Assembly (NCBI RefSeq): GCF_020510445.1
Contig: NZ_JAHBAG010000001.1
Coordinates: 1,092,501 to 1,156,500, forward strand
Reading direction: 5' to 3'
Length of the DNA stretch: 64,000 bases
Source of the DNA: Hydrogenophaga taeniospiralis
Lineage (GTDB): Bacteria > Pseudomonadota > Gammaproteobacteria > Burkholderiales > Burkholderiaceae_C
Part shown: piece after piece, positions 29,545 to 37,607 of the stretch
Layout of the letters: each line of letters starts with the position of its first letter
Numbering within the stretch: the first letter of the stretch is position 1
Notes under the pieces: generated by a model
Seen by the model: the letters and a program-made list of their open reading frames with translations, nothing else
Told to the model about the DNA's origin: nothing
Database searches by the model: none
Position numbers and translations under genes: made by a program

Positions 29545-30495
29545 TCACCAGTTGCCGGAAGCACCGCCGCCGCCGAAGTTGCCACCGCCCCCGGACCCAA
29601 AACCCCCGCCCCCGGACCCAAAACCCCCGCCCCCGGACCCAAAACCCCCGCCACCGGAGCCGAAACCACCGCCACCCCCGAAGCCGCCGGTGGGGCCGCC
29701 CCAGCCGCCGCGCCCGCCCCGTCCCGAGGTGGGCGTGGTGGGCAGGAACTGCATGAAGAGCGCGGCCAGCATGCCCAGCAGGCCGGCACCGATGGCGATC
29801 CACAGCACCGCCGTGAACAGCCAGGCCAGGCCCCCGACACCCAGGCCGGTGAGCAGGCTGCCAAAGCGGTTGCCGAAGATGCCGCGCAACACGCTCGCGA
29901 TGATGGGCACGGCGAAGACGATGAAGACCAGCAGATCCATCGGTTCGAAACCGTCCTTGGCGGTGGAGGCTTCGGGCAGCGGCAGGTCTTCGCCCGAAAT
30001 GCGGGCCAGGATCTGGTCTACGCCGGCCTGGATGCCGCCGGCGTAATCGCCGGACCGGAAGGCCGGGGTCACGGCCTGGTCCAGGATGCGCCGCGCCATC
30101 AGGTCGGGAATGGCGCCTTCAAGCGTCTTGGCCGTGGCGATGCGCATGCGCCGGTCGTCCTTGGCGATGACGAACAGCACGCCGTCGCCCACCTCCTTGC
30201 GCCCGATCTTCCAGGCGTCCCCCAGGCGCTGGGTGTAGTCGGCGATGTCTTCGGGGGCGGTGGTGGCCACCATCAGCACCACCACCTGCGAGCCGCGCGA
30301 CTGTTCGAAGGCCGCGAGCTTGGCTTCGATGGCGGCCAGGGCGGCGGCGTCCAGCGTGCCGGTCTGGTCCATCACCCGGGCCCGCAGCTCGGGCACCGGT
30401 TGCAGGCCTTGCGCGGCGGCCAGGCCGGCGCAGAGCCAGAGCGCCAGCGTGGCAAGCCAGCGGCCGAGCCCGGTGCGGGATCCGCGCAGTGTCAT
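29545..30495 (-). CDS. TPM-domain membrane protein with Gly-rich tail
   Basis: 316 residues from ATG 30495. A signal peptide (LATLALWLCAGLAAAQ) leads to a periplasmic TPM domain with RVMDQTGTLDAAALAAIEAKLAAFEQ and DGVLFVIAKDDRRMRIATAKTLEG. Two membrane segments follow (LLVFIVFAVPIIASVLRG; GGLAWLFTAVLWIAIGAGLLG), and the last ~55 residues are almost only Gly, Ser and Phe in a 7-residue repeat (GGGFGSG type). This is the YgcG architecture. Its start overlaps the lemA stop by four bases. The open frame extends far upstream through other genes, but that is shadow sequence. Confidence 0.9.
   Translation of the reverse strand: MTLRGSRTGLGRWLATLALWLCAGLAAAQGLQPVPELRARVMDQTGTLDAAALAAIEAKLAAFEQSRGSQVVVLMVATTAPEDIADYTQRLGDAWKIGRKEVGDGVLFVIAKDDRRMRIATAKTLEGAIPDLMARRILDQAVTPAFRSGDYAGGIQAGVDQILARISGEDLPLPEASTAKDGFEPMDLLVFIVFAVPIIASVLRGIFGNRFGSLLTGLGVGGLAWLFTAVLWIAIGAGLLGMLAALFMQFLPTTPTSGRGGRGGWGGPTGGFGGGGGFGSGGGGFGSGGGGFGSGGGGFGSGGGGNFGGGGASGNW
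29588..29676 (-). repeat. 21-bp in-frame tandem repeat coding for the Gly-rich tail
   Basis: Four units of 21 bp (GG-ACCCAAAACCCCCGCC-type on the plus strand, phase marks at 29593, 29614, 29635 and 29656) encode a seven-residue Gly/Ser/Phe unit. The first three are near-identical in DNA, which suggests recent slippage or expansion that stays in frame. Confidence 0.85.
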
Positions 30496-31100
30496 GGTTT
30501 GTTGAAGTCGACCGCCGGCGGCGCCGAAATGGCCGCCTCGTTCTGCACCTGGAAGTTCGCCTTGGGCGCGTAGCCGAAGACCATGGCCGTGAGGTTGGTC
30601 GGGAAGCTGCGCGCGAGCACGTTGTATTCCTGGACCGTCTGGATGTAGCGGTTGCGCGCCACGGTGATGCGGTTCTCCGTGCCTTCGAGCTGCACGCGCA
30701 AATCGCTGAAGCCCTGGTTGGCCTTGAGGTTGGGGTACTGCTCCACCACCACCATCAGGCGGCTGAGCGCGCTGCCCACTTCGCCCTGGGCGGCCTGGAA
30801 TTTCTGCATCGCGGCCGGATCGTTCACCATCTCCGGTGTCATCTGGATCGACGTCGCCTTGGCGCGCGCCTCGATCACCTTGGTGAGCGTCTCCTGCTCG
30901 AAGTTGGCCTCGCCCTTGACCGTGGCGACGATGTTGGGGATCAGGTCGGCGCGGCGCTGGTACTGGTTGAGCACCTCCGACCAGGCCGAGCGGCTCTGCT
31001 CGTCGAGCCGCTGGAAATCGTTGTAGCCACAGCCGGTGAGGCTGGCACCGAGAAGCAGGGCCGTGGCCCAGGTGAGCAGGCGTCGGACAGATGGGGACAT
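30492..31100 (-). CDS. lemA: LemA family lipoprotein
   Basis: 202 residues from ATG 31100, which has a strong GGAGG 6-8 bases upstream; a start at 31145 is also in frame. The lipobox is ASLTGCGYN. The mature part is the LemA helical bundle: YNDFQRLDEQ..AWSEVLNQYQRRADLIPNIVATVKGEA is the conserved first helix pair. Function is unclear across the family, with links to membrane stress. It is first in the lemA-TPM-TPM operon. Confidence 0.95.
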   Translation of the reverse strand: MSPSVRRLLTWATALLLGASLTGCGYNDFQRLDEQSRSAWSEVLNQYQRRADLIPNIVATVKGEANFEQETLTKVIEARAKATSIQMTPEMVNDPAAMQKFQAAQGEVGSALSRLMVVVEQYPNLKANQGFSDLRVQLEGTENRITVARNRYIQTVQEYNVLARSFPTNLTAMVFGYAPKANFQVQNEAAISAPPAVDFNKP

Positions 31101-31224
31101 GAGGAACCTCCACGGGGCCGCAGGGGCCGGATGAACAAGAGACACGGGCGTCGCGCAACGCCCAGGGCACTATACCCCGGTGTCCGGCCGCCACGGGCTC
31201 GGGGCGCGCGGCAAAATAGCCCGC

Positions 31225-31662
31225 ATGCGAAAACCCAAACTGCCACCCAGTTCCGCGGACGATACCGAGGCGGCCTTCTACGACGCCCTGCAGCACGCCG
31301 ACATCGAGCGGCTCATGGCCTGCTGGAGCGACGATGACGAGATCGTCTGTGTGCACCCGGGTGGCCCGAGACTGGTCGGGCACGCCGCGGTGCGCGCGGC
31401 TTTCGAGGCCCTGTTTGCCAACGGCAGGGTCATGGCACAGCCCGAAAAGGTGCGCCGACTCGACACCGGCGCCTGCTGCGTGCACAGTGTGGTCGAGCGG
31501 GTCTCGGTGATGAGCGACGATGGTCTGCAGCACGCCTGGGTGGTGGCCACCAATGTCTACGCCAAGACCGCGCAGGGCTGGCGTTTGGTGGCGCACCACG
31601 CCAGCCCGGGCTCGCGCTCCGAGCCTCAGGATGTGTTGACGGTGCAACCGGTGCTCCATTGA
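31225..31662 (+). CDS. SnoaL/DUF4440-like (NTF2-fold) protein
   Basis: 145 residues from ATG 31225. The sequence DTEAAFYDALQHADIERLMACWSDDDEIVCVHPGG and LVGHAAVRAAFEALF is the NTF2-like cone fold, and the C-terminal WVVATNVYAKTAQGWRLVAHHASP is the usual ending strand pair. No catalytic role can be given. It is 15 bases upstream of the YheT-type hydrolase gene and divergent from lemA. Confidence 0.85.
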   Translation: MRKPKLPPSSADDTEAAFYDALQHADIERLMACWSDDDEIVCVHPGGPRLVGHAAVRAAFEALFANGRVMAQPEKVRRLDTGACCVHSVVERVSVMSDDGLQHAWVVATNVYAKTAQGWRLVAHHASPGSRSEPQDVLTVQPVLH

Positions 31663-31677
31663 GAGAGGGGGTGTGCC

Positions 31678-32712
31678 ATGAAACGCGACGACACGGCCTG
31701 GATGGGCCCCGGCATTCGCGCCGAGGGCTTCGACTACCGCCCCCCCTGGTGGGTGCCGGGGGGCAATGTGCAGACGCTGTGGGCCGCGCTGGCCGCGCGC
31801 CGCCACTTCGGCCCCGCGCCGCGCTGGCAGCGCAGCCGCTGGACCACGCCCGATGGCGACTTCATCGACGTGGACCGGGCCGACCACCCCAGCGCGCCCG
31901 GGGCACCCCTGCTGGTGCTGTTCCATGGCCTGGAAGGTTCGTCGAGCAGCCAGTACGCCGTGGCCTTCGCCGACTTCGCCGCAGCCCGGGGCTTGGCGCT
32001 GGCGGTGCCGCATTTCCGGGGCTGCTCGGGGGAACTCAACCTGGCCCCGCGCGCTTACCACTCGGGCGATTTCCTCGAGGTCGACTGGGTGCTCAAGCGC
32101 TTTGCCCATGAACATCCGGATCGGCCCCTGATCGCGGCTGGGGTGTCGCTGGGTGGCAACGCCCTGCTGCGCTGGGCCGGCGAAATGGGCGCCGAGGCCT
32201 GCGCCGTGGTGCGGGCGGTCGCGGCGGTCTGCTCCCCGCTGGACCTGGCCGCCGGGGGGCACGCCATCGGGCGCGGCTTCAACCGGCTGGTCTACACCCG
32301 CATGTTCCTCTCGACCATGGTGCCCAAGGCCCTGAAGAAGCTGGAACAGTACCCCGGCCTGTTCGACCGCGAGGCCCTGCTGGCCGCGCGCGATCTGTAC
32401 GAGTTCGACAACCTGTTCACCGCGCCCTTGCACGGCTTTCGCAACACCGACGACTACTGGTCGCGGGCCTCGGCCAAACCCTTGCTGTCCGGCATCCGTG
32501 TGCCGGCGCTGGCGCTCAACGCGCGCAACGACCCGTTCGTGCCCCCTGCCTCGCTGCCCACGGCGCGGGAAGCCGGCCCCTGTGTCACGCTGTGGCAACC
32601 TGGCGCGGGTGGGCACGTCGGTTTTCCCGCGCCGTACGGCCACCTGGGCTTGCCCGGCCACGTGCGGGCCATGCCCGAGGCGGTCGGTGGCTGGCTGCTC
32701 CAGCACACCTGA
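31678..32712 (+). CDS. YheT-type alpha/beta hydrolase
   Basis: 344 residues. Family markers are the N-terminal PPWWVPGGNVQTLWAAL, the oxyanion segment LLVLFHGLEGSSSS, HFRGCSGELN, and the nucleophile elbow AAGVSLGGNALLRW (Ser). The acidic and His members appear in NARNDPFVPP and GGHVGFPAP. YheT proteins hydrolyse short carboxylic esters in vitro; their physiological substrate is uncertain. It belongs to a three-gene plus-strand group with the NTF2-fold gene and the next hypothetical gene. Confidence 0.9.
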   Translation: MKRDDTAWMGPGIRAEGFDYRPPWWVPGGNVQTLWAALAARRHFGPAPRWQRSRWTTPDGDFIDVDRADHPSAPGAPLLVLFHGLEGSSSSQYAVAFADFAAARGLALAVPHFRGCSGELNLAPRAYHSGDFLEVDWVLKRFAHEHPDRPLIAAGVSLGGNALLRWAGEMGAEACAVVRAVAAVCSPLDLAAGGHAIGRGFNRLVYTRMFLSTMVPKALKKLEQYPGLFDREALLAARDLYEFDNLFTAPLHGFRNTDDYWSRASAKPLLSGIRVPALALNARNDPFVPPASLPTAREAGPCVTLWQPGAGGHVGFPAPYGHLGLPGHVRAMPEAVGGWLLQHT

Positions 32713-32728
32713 ACCCGGAGACCCCACC

Positions 32729-33304
32729 ATGGACGACATCGTCAAAGCCGCTCTGGCCAAATGGCCCAACGTGCCGCACTGCTACGGCTGGCTCGGGCTG
32801 GACGCGCGGGGCCAGTGGTTCATGCGCGACGACCGCATCCAGGCCGCCGGGCCGTTTGCGGCGGTGCCCGGCGAGAGCGCTGCCGCCAGCAAAGGCTCGC
32901 TGCTCAAACACGACAAGCTGATCGAATTCATCCACCGCAACTACGCTGCCGACGAAGCCGGGCAATGGTTCTTCCAGAACGGGCCGCAGCGTGTCTACGT
33001 GGAACTGGAGCTCACGCCCTACATCTGGCGCCTGCAGCCCGATGGGAGCGTGCTGGCCCACACCGGCCAGCCCGCGGGGGCGGTGCAGCGCTGTCTGCTG
33101 GACGAAGCGGGGCGCCTGTACCTGCAGACCGGGCTGGGCCTGGGGTTGGTGCACACCAGCGACATGGCGCTGGCCGCCGACGCGGTGGACGCGGGGGCCT
33201 GGCGCCCCGAGGCCGTGACCGCGGCCGAGCTGCCCGTGCGGTTCGGCTTTGTGCGCAGTCCCCAGCGCCGCCTGGCATCGGCCAGCACCGCCAGTGGGGG
33301 CTGA
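32729..33304 (+). CDS. Conserved hypothetical protein, DUF-type
   Basis: 191 residues, no signal peptide or membrane segment. The regular pattern WPNVPHCYGWLGLDARGQWFMRD, then KGSLLKHDKLIEFIHRNYAADEAGQWFFQNGPQRVYVELELTPYIWRL suggests a compact alpha/beta domain that I have seen beside YheT-type genes in Burkholderiales, but I cannot name the family with certainty. The C-terminus (LPVRFGFVRSPQR) looks conserved. The start is 16 bases after the hydrolase stop, so the two are co-transcribed. Confidence 0.85.
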   Translation: MDDIVKAALAKWPNVPHCYGWLGLDARGQWFMRDDRIQAAGPFAAVPGESAAASKGSLLKHDKLIEFIHRNYAADEAGQWFFQNGPQRVYVELELTPYIWRLQPDGSVLAHTGQPAGAVQRCLLDEAGRLYLQTGLGLGLVHTSDMALAADAVDAGAWRPEAVTAAELPVRFGFVRSPQRRLASASTASGG

Positions 33305-33322
33305 GCCGGGCGGGGGACGAAA

Positions 33323-33347
33323 AAAAGCCGGTCACTGACCGGCTTTT
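33323..33347. terminator. Bidirectional intrinsic terminator
   Basis: An 11-bp stem (AAAAGCCGGTC / GACCGGCTTTT) with a three-base loop lies between convergent genes. T and A runs on the two sides let it act in both directions. Confidence 0.9.
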
Positions 33348-33365
33348 GTCTGGGCTCGGTGCGGC

Positions 33366-34217
33366 TTACTTCACCGCGGCGAGCATGTATTCCACGGTGG
33401 CCTTGATGTCGGCGTCCGACGCGGTGCTGCCGCCCTTGGGCGGCATGGCATTCTTGCCCTTGATGGCGCTGGCGGTCAGGCCGTCCACGCCCAGCGTCAG
33501 GCGCGGGGCCCAGGCGGCCTTGTCGCCGAACTTGGGCGCGCCGGCCACACCGGCCGCATGGCAGACCGCGCAGGTCTGCTTGTAGATGGCCTCGCCGGCA
33601 CCGGCGGCCACCGTGGTGGATGCCGCAGCAGGGGCGGGTGCGTCCACCGGAGCCGCGGCGGGAGCGGCCGCCACGGGGGCGGCTTCGGTCGCTGGCGCTG
33701 CGGCGGGCGCGGCAGCGGCGCCTGCGGGCGCCTGGGGCACCTCGAACTTGCCGCCAGCGGCGTTGGCCATGTGCACCACGGCACGGCCGATCTCCACATC
33801 GCTGAAGGCGCCGCCACCTTGGGCCGCCATCGCGTTCTTGCCCTTGAGCGCGGAGTTCAGCAGGGCCTCGTAGCCGGTGCCGATGCGGGGGCCCCAGGCG
33901 GCGGCGTCGCCGAACTTGGGCGCGCCCACCACGCCGGCGGCGTGGCAGGCCGAGCACTGGGCCGTGTACACCGCTTCACCCGTCTGCAGCGGGCGGTTGG
34001 CGTCGCGCAGTTCCACCGAGCCCACGCGCTGGATGCGCTGGGCCGTCGCGAGTTCGGTGTCCACGGCGCCCGCGGCGGGCTTGTCACCGGCGGTGACGTA
34101 GTACACCAGGCCAATGATGATGAAGATGGGAGCCACAAAGGCAAAGAACGACGTCCACAGCAGCTGGGCGGGCGTCTTGATCGGGCCGGTGTGAGATTCG
34201 TGCGCGTGGTCGCTCAT
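33366..34217 (-). CDS. Membrane-anchored di-heme c-type cytochrome (c5-like)
   Basis: 283 residues from ATG 34217. One membrane helix near residues 20-42 (LLWTSFFAFVAPIFIIIGLVYYV) anchors the protein. Two cytochrome c domains follow, with heme motifs CSACH and CAVCH and matching AAGVVGAPKFGD.AAWGPR and KGKNAM..QGG blocks, so the domains are tandem duplicates. An Ala/Pro-rich linker of about 50 residues separates them. It probably carries electrons between respiratory complexes in the periplasm. It is monocistronic and immediately upstream lies a tRNA gene on the other strand. Confidence 0.93.
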   Translation of the reverse strand: MSDHAHESHTGPIKTPAQLLWTSFFAFVAPIFIIIGLVYYVTAGDKPAAGAVDTELATAQRIQRVGSVELRDANRPLQTGEAVYTAQCSACHAAGVVGAPKFGDAAAWGPRIGTGYEALLNSALKGKNAMAAQGGGAFSDVEIGRAVVHMANAAGGKFEVPQAPAGAAAAPAAAPATEAAPVAAAPAAAPVDAPAPAAASTTVAAGAGEAIYKQTCAVCHAAGVAGAPKFGDKAAWAPRLTLGVDGLTASAIKGKNAMPPKGGSTASDADIKATVEYMLAAVK

Positions 34218-34357
34218 GTTGTCCTCAAGGGTGCGGAACGGGGCCAGGATTGGGGGGTTGGCGGGCCTGCACCGGGTGGGCAGACAGCCCGCGATTATAG
34301 CCAGCGGCCCCCCTGCGCCCGCCTGACACGGGCCCCGCCTGCTAGAATCGCCCGGTT

Positions 34358-34433
34358 GCGGCTGTAGCTCAGTGGATAGAGTATTGGCCTCCGAAGCCAA
34401 GGGTCGTGGGTTCGATCCCCGCCAGCCGCACCA
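34358..34433 (+). tRNA. tRNA-Arg (anticodon CCG)
   Basis: A 76-base cloverleaf including the encoded CCA end. The acceptor stem is GCGGCTG/CAGCCGC, the D-stem is GCTC/GAGT, the anticodon stem is TTGGC/GCCAA around the loop CTCCGAA (anticodon CCG), and the T-loop has TTCGATC. A TAGAAT -10-like element lies at 34343-34348, ten bases before the tRNA. Confidence 0.97.
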
Positions 34434-34576
34434 CCATCCACGACCAGCATGGGTTTTTCATCGCCCGTCCATGGCTCGCCCCACTTCCCCGATTCCCTGC
34501 CTCTGACCTTGCCGGCCCTCGGTCGCTGGCCCTGCGTGGAAATCCGTTCGTTCAAGTGCTCGGGTAGGCTTCACGG

Positions 34577-35566
34577 ATGCAACAGTTCAGTTTCGAGTTT
34601 GACCCACCCCGTCCGGCGCAGCCGGCGGCCACCCCACCCGCTGCGCCCGTGGCCGAGCCGAGCCTGGAGGCGATGGCGCAACGGCTGGAGCAGCACCCCG
34701 ACTTTCGGGTGTTGCGCCGCCTCGTGCCCATCCTGGACTTCGGGCCCGCCGCGTTGCCCACCACCGCCCGCCAGCGTGTGCTGGTGCTCGACACGGAAAC
34801 CACCGGGCTGTCGCACCCGACCGACCGGATCATCGAGCTGGCCATGCTGCTGGTGGAGGTGGACACGGCCTGCGGCTTGCCGGTGGGCCCGGTGGCCTGC
34901 TTCGAGGGCTTCGAAGACCCCGGCATGCCGATTCCGCCGGTGGCCCGGGAGGTGACGGGCATCACCGATGAGATGGTCAAGGGCCACCGCCTGGACGACC
35001 AGCAGGTGGAGGCGATGGTGTCCCAGGCCGACCTGATCGTGGCGCACAACGCCGGCTTCGACCGCCCCTTCGTGGAAGCCCGTTTTCCCTGCTTTGCCGG
35101 GAAGGCCTGGGCCTGTTCGTTCATGGACATCGACTGGAAGGCGGCCGGCGCGGGCTCGTCCAAGCTCAGTGCCCTGGCCAACGACCAGGGCTGGTTCTAC
35201 GACGCCCACCGGGCCCTGGTGGACTGCCATGCCTTGTTGCACGTGCTGGCCAAACCCGTGGGCAGCGGCGCTACCACAGGCCTGAGCCAGCTGATCGCCG
35301 CGGCCGCCAGGCCCAGCTTCAAGCTGCGTGCCACGGGTTCGCCCTTCGAGTCCAAGGACAAACTCAAGGGCCGGGGCTACCGGTGGGATGCCGACGCCAA
35401 GGTCTGGGCCTGCACGCTGGCCAGCCAGGAACAGCTGGACGCCGAGCTGGCATGGCTCAAGGCCGAGGTCTATGGGCGTCGCCAGGCACGCCTGGAGATC
35501 GAGGTGCTGGACAGTCTGGTGCGCTATTCGGCAAGGCGGGGCGAGGCCGCCGACCGGAGCCTGTAG
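34577..35566 (+). CDS. 3'-5' exonuclease (DnaQ-like, DEDDh)
   Basis: 329 residues. ExoI motif VLVLDTETTGLSHPTDRIIELA gives Asp/Glu; ExoII AHNAGFDRPFVE gives Asp; ExoIII HRALVDCHALL gives His/Asp, so this is the DEDDh class with all catalytic residues. The N-terminal 65 residues are Pro/Ala rich then helical, and the C-terminal ~100 residues (FELRATGSPF-like opening, SKDKLKGRGYRWDADAKVWACTL) form an extra domain seen in similar Burkholderiales proteins. It probably trims DNA ends in repair or editing; it is not polymerase epsilon itself. Confidence 0.9.
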   Translation: MQQFSFEFDPPRPAQPAATPPAAPVAEPSLEAMAQRLEQHPDFRVLRRLVPILDFGPAALPTTARQRVLVLDTETTGLSHPTDRIIELAMLLVEVDTACGLPVGPVACFEGFEDPGMPIPPVAREVTGITDEMVKGHRLDDQQVEAMVSQADLIVAHNAGFDRPFVEARFPCFAGKAWACSFMDIDWKAAGAGSSKLSALANDQGWFYDAHRALVDCHALLHVLAKPVGSGATTGLSQLIAAAARPSFKLRATGSPFESKDKLKGRGYRWDADAKVWACTLASQEQLDAELAWLKAEVYGRRQARLEIEVLDSLVRYSARRGEAADRSL

Positions 35567-35631
35567 GGCCTCGTCGGGCGAGACCCCGACCACCGAGGCA
35601 CCTCAAAGCCCTTGAAGAAGTGCGCGATAGC

Positions 35632-35660
35632 TTGATTCCGGTCGGCATCGGAATTAAGAT
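35632..35660 (+). promoter_or_regulatory. Sigma70-type promoter of nnrS-fdxA
   Basis: TTGATT (35632-35637) and TAAGAT (35655-35660) are separated by the optimal 17 bases. The -10 coincides with the left arm of the inverted repeat described next, so a bound repressor would cover it. Confidence 0.6.
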
Positions 35661-35679
35661 TCATACAAAATGAATCTTA
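35655..35679. promoter_or_regulatory. NsrR-type operator (perfect inverted repeat)
   Basis: TAAGATTCAT and ATGAATCTTA form a perfect 10-bp inverted repeat with a five-base spacer, 47 bases before nnrS. Read as 11-1-11 it follows the AAGATGCAT..ATGCATCTT pattern of NsrR, with T for G in each half. NsrR is an NO-sensing Rrf2-family repressor and nnrS is a classic member of its regulon. The assignment is from pattern and context; no nsrR gene is in the window. Confidence 0.7.
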
Positions 35680-35726
35680 TAAACACCGAGGCGGAAGCCC
35701 GACGCCGCTGAACCCCTCGCATCCCC

Positions 35727-36965
35727 ATGCCCACCCCGACGCTCCCCCCGACCTTGTCTCTCACCCCGGCCGGCTCCCCGGCGGCCCCCGGCACACCGGC
35801 GCTGGAAGGCTGGCCGCTGCTGCGCCTGGGGTTCCGGCCGTTTTACCTGGGTGCCGCGCTGTACGCGCTGCTGGCGGTGCCGCTGTGGACGGCCCTTTTT
35901 CTGGGCCAGGTGACGCTGACTCTGGCGGTGCCGCCGTTGCTGTGGCACGCGCACGAAATGCTGTTCGGGTTTGCGGTCGCCGTCATCGTCGGCTTCCTGC
36001 TGACCGCCGCCAAGGTCTGGACCGGGCTGGCCATGCCGCGCGGCGCCCTGCTGGGGGCCCTGGTGGTGGTCTGGCTCGCTGCCCGCCTCGCGGCCGTGCT
36101 CGCGCCTTACCCGGTGTACGCCGTGCTCGACCTGGCGTTGCTGCCGCTGGTGGCGGCCGTGCTGATCGAGCGGCTGCTGCGTGCGCGCAACCGCCGCAAC
36201 CTGCCCTTGGCCGCTCTCCTGGTGCTGCTCTCGCTGTCCAACCTGGCGTTTCACCTGAGCGTGTCCGGGGCCCTGGCGCTGCCACCCCTGAAGGCCCTGT
36301 ACGCCGGTCTGGCGCTGATCGTGATGATCGAGTGCGTGATCGCGGGGCGGGTGGTCCCGGCGTTCACCATGGGGGCCACACCGGGGCTGAAGCTGGTCGC
36401 GCGGCCGTGGCTGGAGCGCGCCACCCTGTCGTTCACCGCGCTGGCATTGGCGCTCTGGCTCTTCCTGCCGGCGGGGCCCAGCACCGGCCTCGTCAGCGCC
36501 GGGGTGTTCGCGCTGGCCGCTGGGCTGCACCTGCGCCGCCAGTGGCACTGGAAGCCCTGGACGACCCGGGGCCGGCCCATCCTGTGGATCCTGCATGCGG
36601 GCTACGCCTGGATACCGCTGGGCCTTGCGCTGCTGGCGCTGGCCCAGGCCGGCTGGATCGGCACCTCGGCGGGCGTGCACGCGCTGGCGGTCGGCGCCAC
36701 CGGGGGCCTCATCATCGGCATGATCACGCGCACGGCCCGCGGCCACACCGGGCGGCCGCTGCAGGCATCGAAGGCTGAAGTGGCGGCCTACGCCCTGGTG
36801 ATGGCGGCCGCCACGCTGCGCGTGCTGCTGCCGCTGGTGGCGCCGCAATGGCTGCCGCTGGCCCTGGTGGGCGCGGCGCTCACTTGGTGTGCCGCGTTCG
36901 CCATCTATCTCTTCATCTTTGCGCCGTGGCTGGCCCAGACCCGCCACGACGGCAAGGATGGCTGA
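35727..36965 (+). CDS. nnrS: NnrS family heme-copper membrane protein
   Basis: 412 residues with about twelve hydrophobic segments. The signature WHAHEMLFGFAVAVIVGFLLTA (histidines for metal or heme) and the later MIECVIAGRVVPAFT, HALAVGATGGLIIGMITRTARGHTGRPL are the NnrS family markers. NnrS proteins bind heme and copper and relieve nitrosative stress. The upstream NsrR-like operator supports NO control. The fdxA gene follows 18 bases downstream and should be co-transcribed. Confidence 0.93.
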   Translation: MPTPTLPPTLSLTPAGSPAAPGTPALEGWPLLRLGFRPFYLGAALYALLAVPLWTALFLGQVTLTLAVPPLLWHAHEMLFGFAVAVIVGFLLTAAKVWTGLAMPRGALLGALVVVWLAARLAAVLAPYPVYAVLDLALLPLVAAVLIERLLRARNRRNLPLAALLVLLSLSNLAFHLSVSGALALPPLKALYAGLALIVMIECVIAGRVVPAFTMGATPGLKLVARPWLERATLSFTALALALWLFLPAGPSTGLVSAGVFALAAGLHLRRQWHWKPWTTRGRPILWILHAGYAWIPLGLALLALAQAGWIGTSAGVHALAVGATGGLIIGMITRTARGHTGRPLQASKAEVAAYALVMAAATLRVLLPLVAPQWLPLALVGAALTWCAAFAIYLFIFAPWLAQTRHDGKDG

Positions 36966-36983
36966 CCCACAGGAGCCCCCGCC

Positions 36984-37307
36984 ATGACCTTTGTCGTCAC
37001 CGAAGCCTGCATACGCTGCAAATACACCGACTGCGTGGACGTCTGCCCGGTCGATGCCTTCCGGGAAGGGCCGAACTTTCTCGCCATCGATCCCGACGAA
37101 TGCATCGACTGCGCGGTGTGCGTGCCGGAGTGCCCGGTCGCGGCCATCTATGCCGAGGACGATGTGCCCGCGAATCAGCAGGGCTTCATCGCGCTGAACG
37201 CGGAACTCTCCCGCGAGTGGAAACCGATCACCCGCACCAAGCTGGCCCTGCCGGACGCCGACGAGTGGAGCAAGGTCGAGGCCAAGCTGAACGAGCTCAA
37301 GCGCTGA
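36984..37307 (+). CDS. fdxA: Seven-iron ferredoxin FdxA
   Basis: 107 residues. The N-terminal half has the mixed cluster ligands: [18 protein letters not shown] gives a 3Fe-4S/4Fe-4S pair arrangement, and [13 protein letters not shown] supplies the second 4Fe-4S set. The remaining 50 residues form the long C-terminal extension of the FdxA subgroup (..[13 protein letters not shown]). It is an electron carrier; partnership with an NO-protective enzyme is suggested by its position after nnrS. Confidence 0.95.
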   Translation: MTFVVTEACIRCKYTDCVDVCPVDAFREGPNFLAIDPDECIDCAVCVPECPVAAIYAEDDVPANQQGFIALNAELSREWKPITRTKLALPDADEWSKVEAKLNELKR

Positions 37308-37375
37308 AGCCCCGGCGCGGCCGACGGGGCCGCCGCCGGCCATCGTGTGGAGCCCCGCCACCCGTTCCCTTGCGC

Positions 37376-37387
37376 CGTTACGTGACG
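37376..37387. promoter_or_regulatory. Palindromic enhancer-type site, near match
   Basis: CGTTACGTGACG differs at one base from the perfect palindrome CGTTACGTAACG found at three other places in this island. Its centre is exactly 145 bp upstream of the -12 GC of the sigma54-like element before the manC-like gene. The stretch 37308-37607 otherwise holds no gene. Confidence 0.5.
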
Positions 37388-37512
37388 CGTCGCCCCGACC
37401 GGGTAACGCCGCGGCCCCGGTGCGCGCCCGAGCGGCCCCGCCTGCGGGTGAGGTCGGAAAAAGTCGTTGTGAATCAAGGCCTGGATGCGGCCCGGCGCGT
37501 GGCCGTGGCCGC

Positions 37513-37528
37513 TGGCGCGAAACCTGCA
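37513..37528 (+). promoter_or_regulatory. Sigma54-like -24/-12 element
   Basis: TGGCGC-N5-CTGCA keeps GG and GC with ten bases between them but departs from the TGGCAC/TTGCA consensus at two positions, so it is the weakest of the four. It ends 79 bases before the manC-like start. Confidence 0.45.
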
Positions 37529-37607
37529 CCCGGCCCATGGCAGAAGCGGCAACCCCGCCTGCGGCACCCAGCCCAGGCGCGTTGCCTCGCCCAACACCGG
37601 ACGACCC

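Noticed and set aside
29545-32769. 1074-codon minus-strand frame
   Set aside because: Only the last 316 codons (from 30495) correspond to the YgcG-like protein; the rest runs through lemA in another frame and antisense to three real genes.
34323-34328. CTGACA as a -35 for the tRNA-Arg gene
   Set aside because: Spacing to TAGAAT is only 14 bases, too short for sigma70; only the -10-like element is retained.
37308-37607. Small frames between fdxA and the manC-like gene
   Set aside because: No conserved features; the stretch is better explained as the control region with a palindrome and a sigma54-like element.
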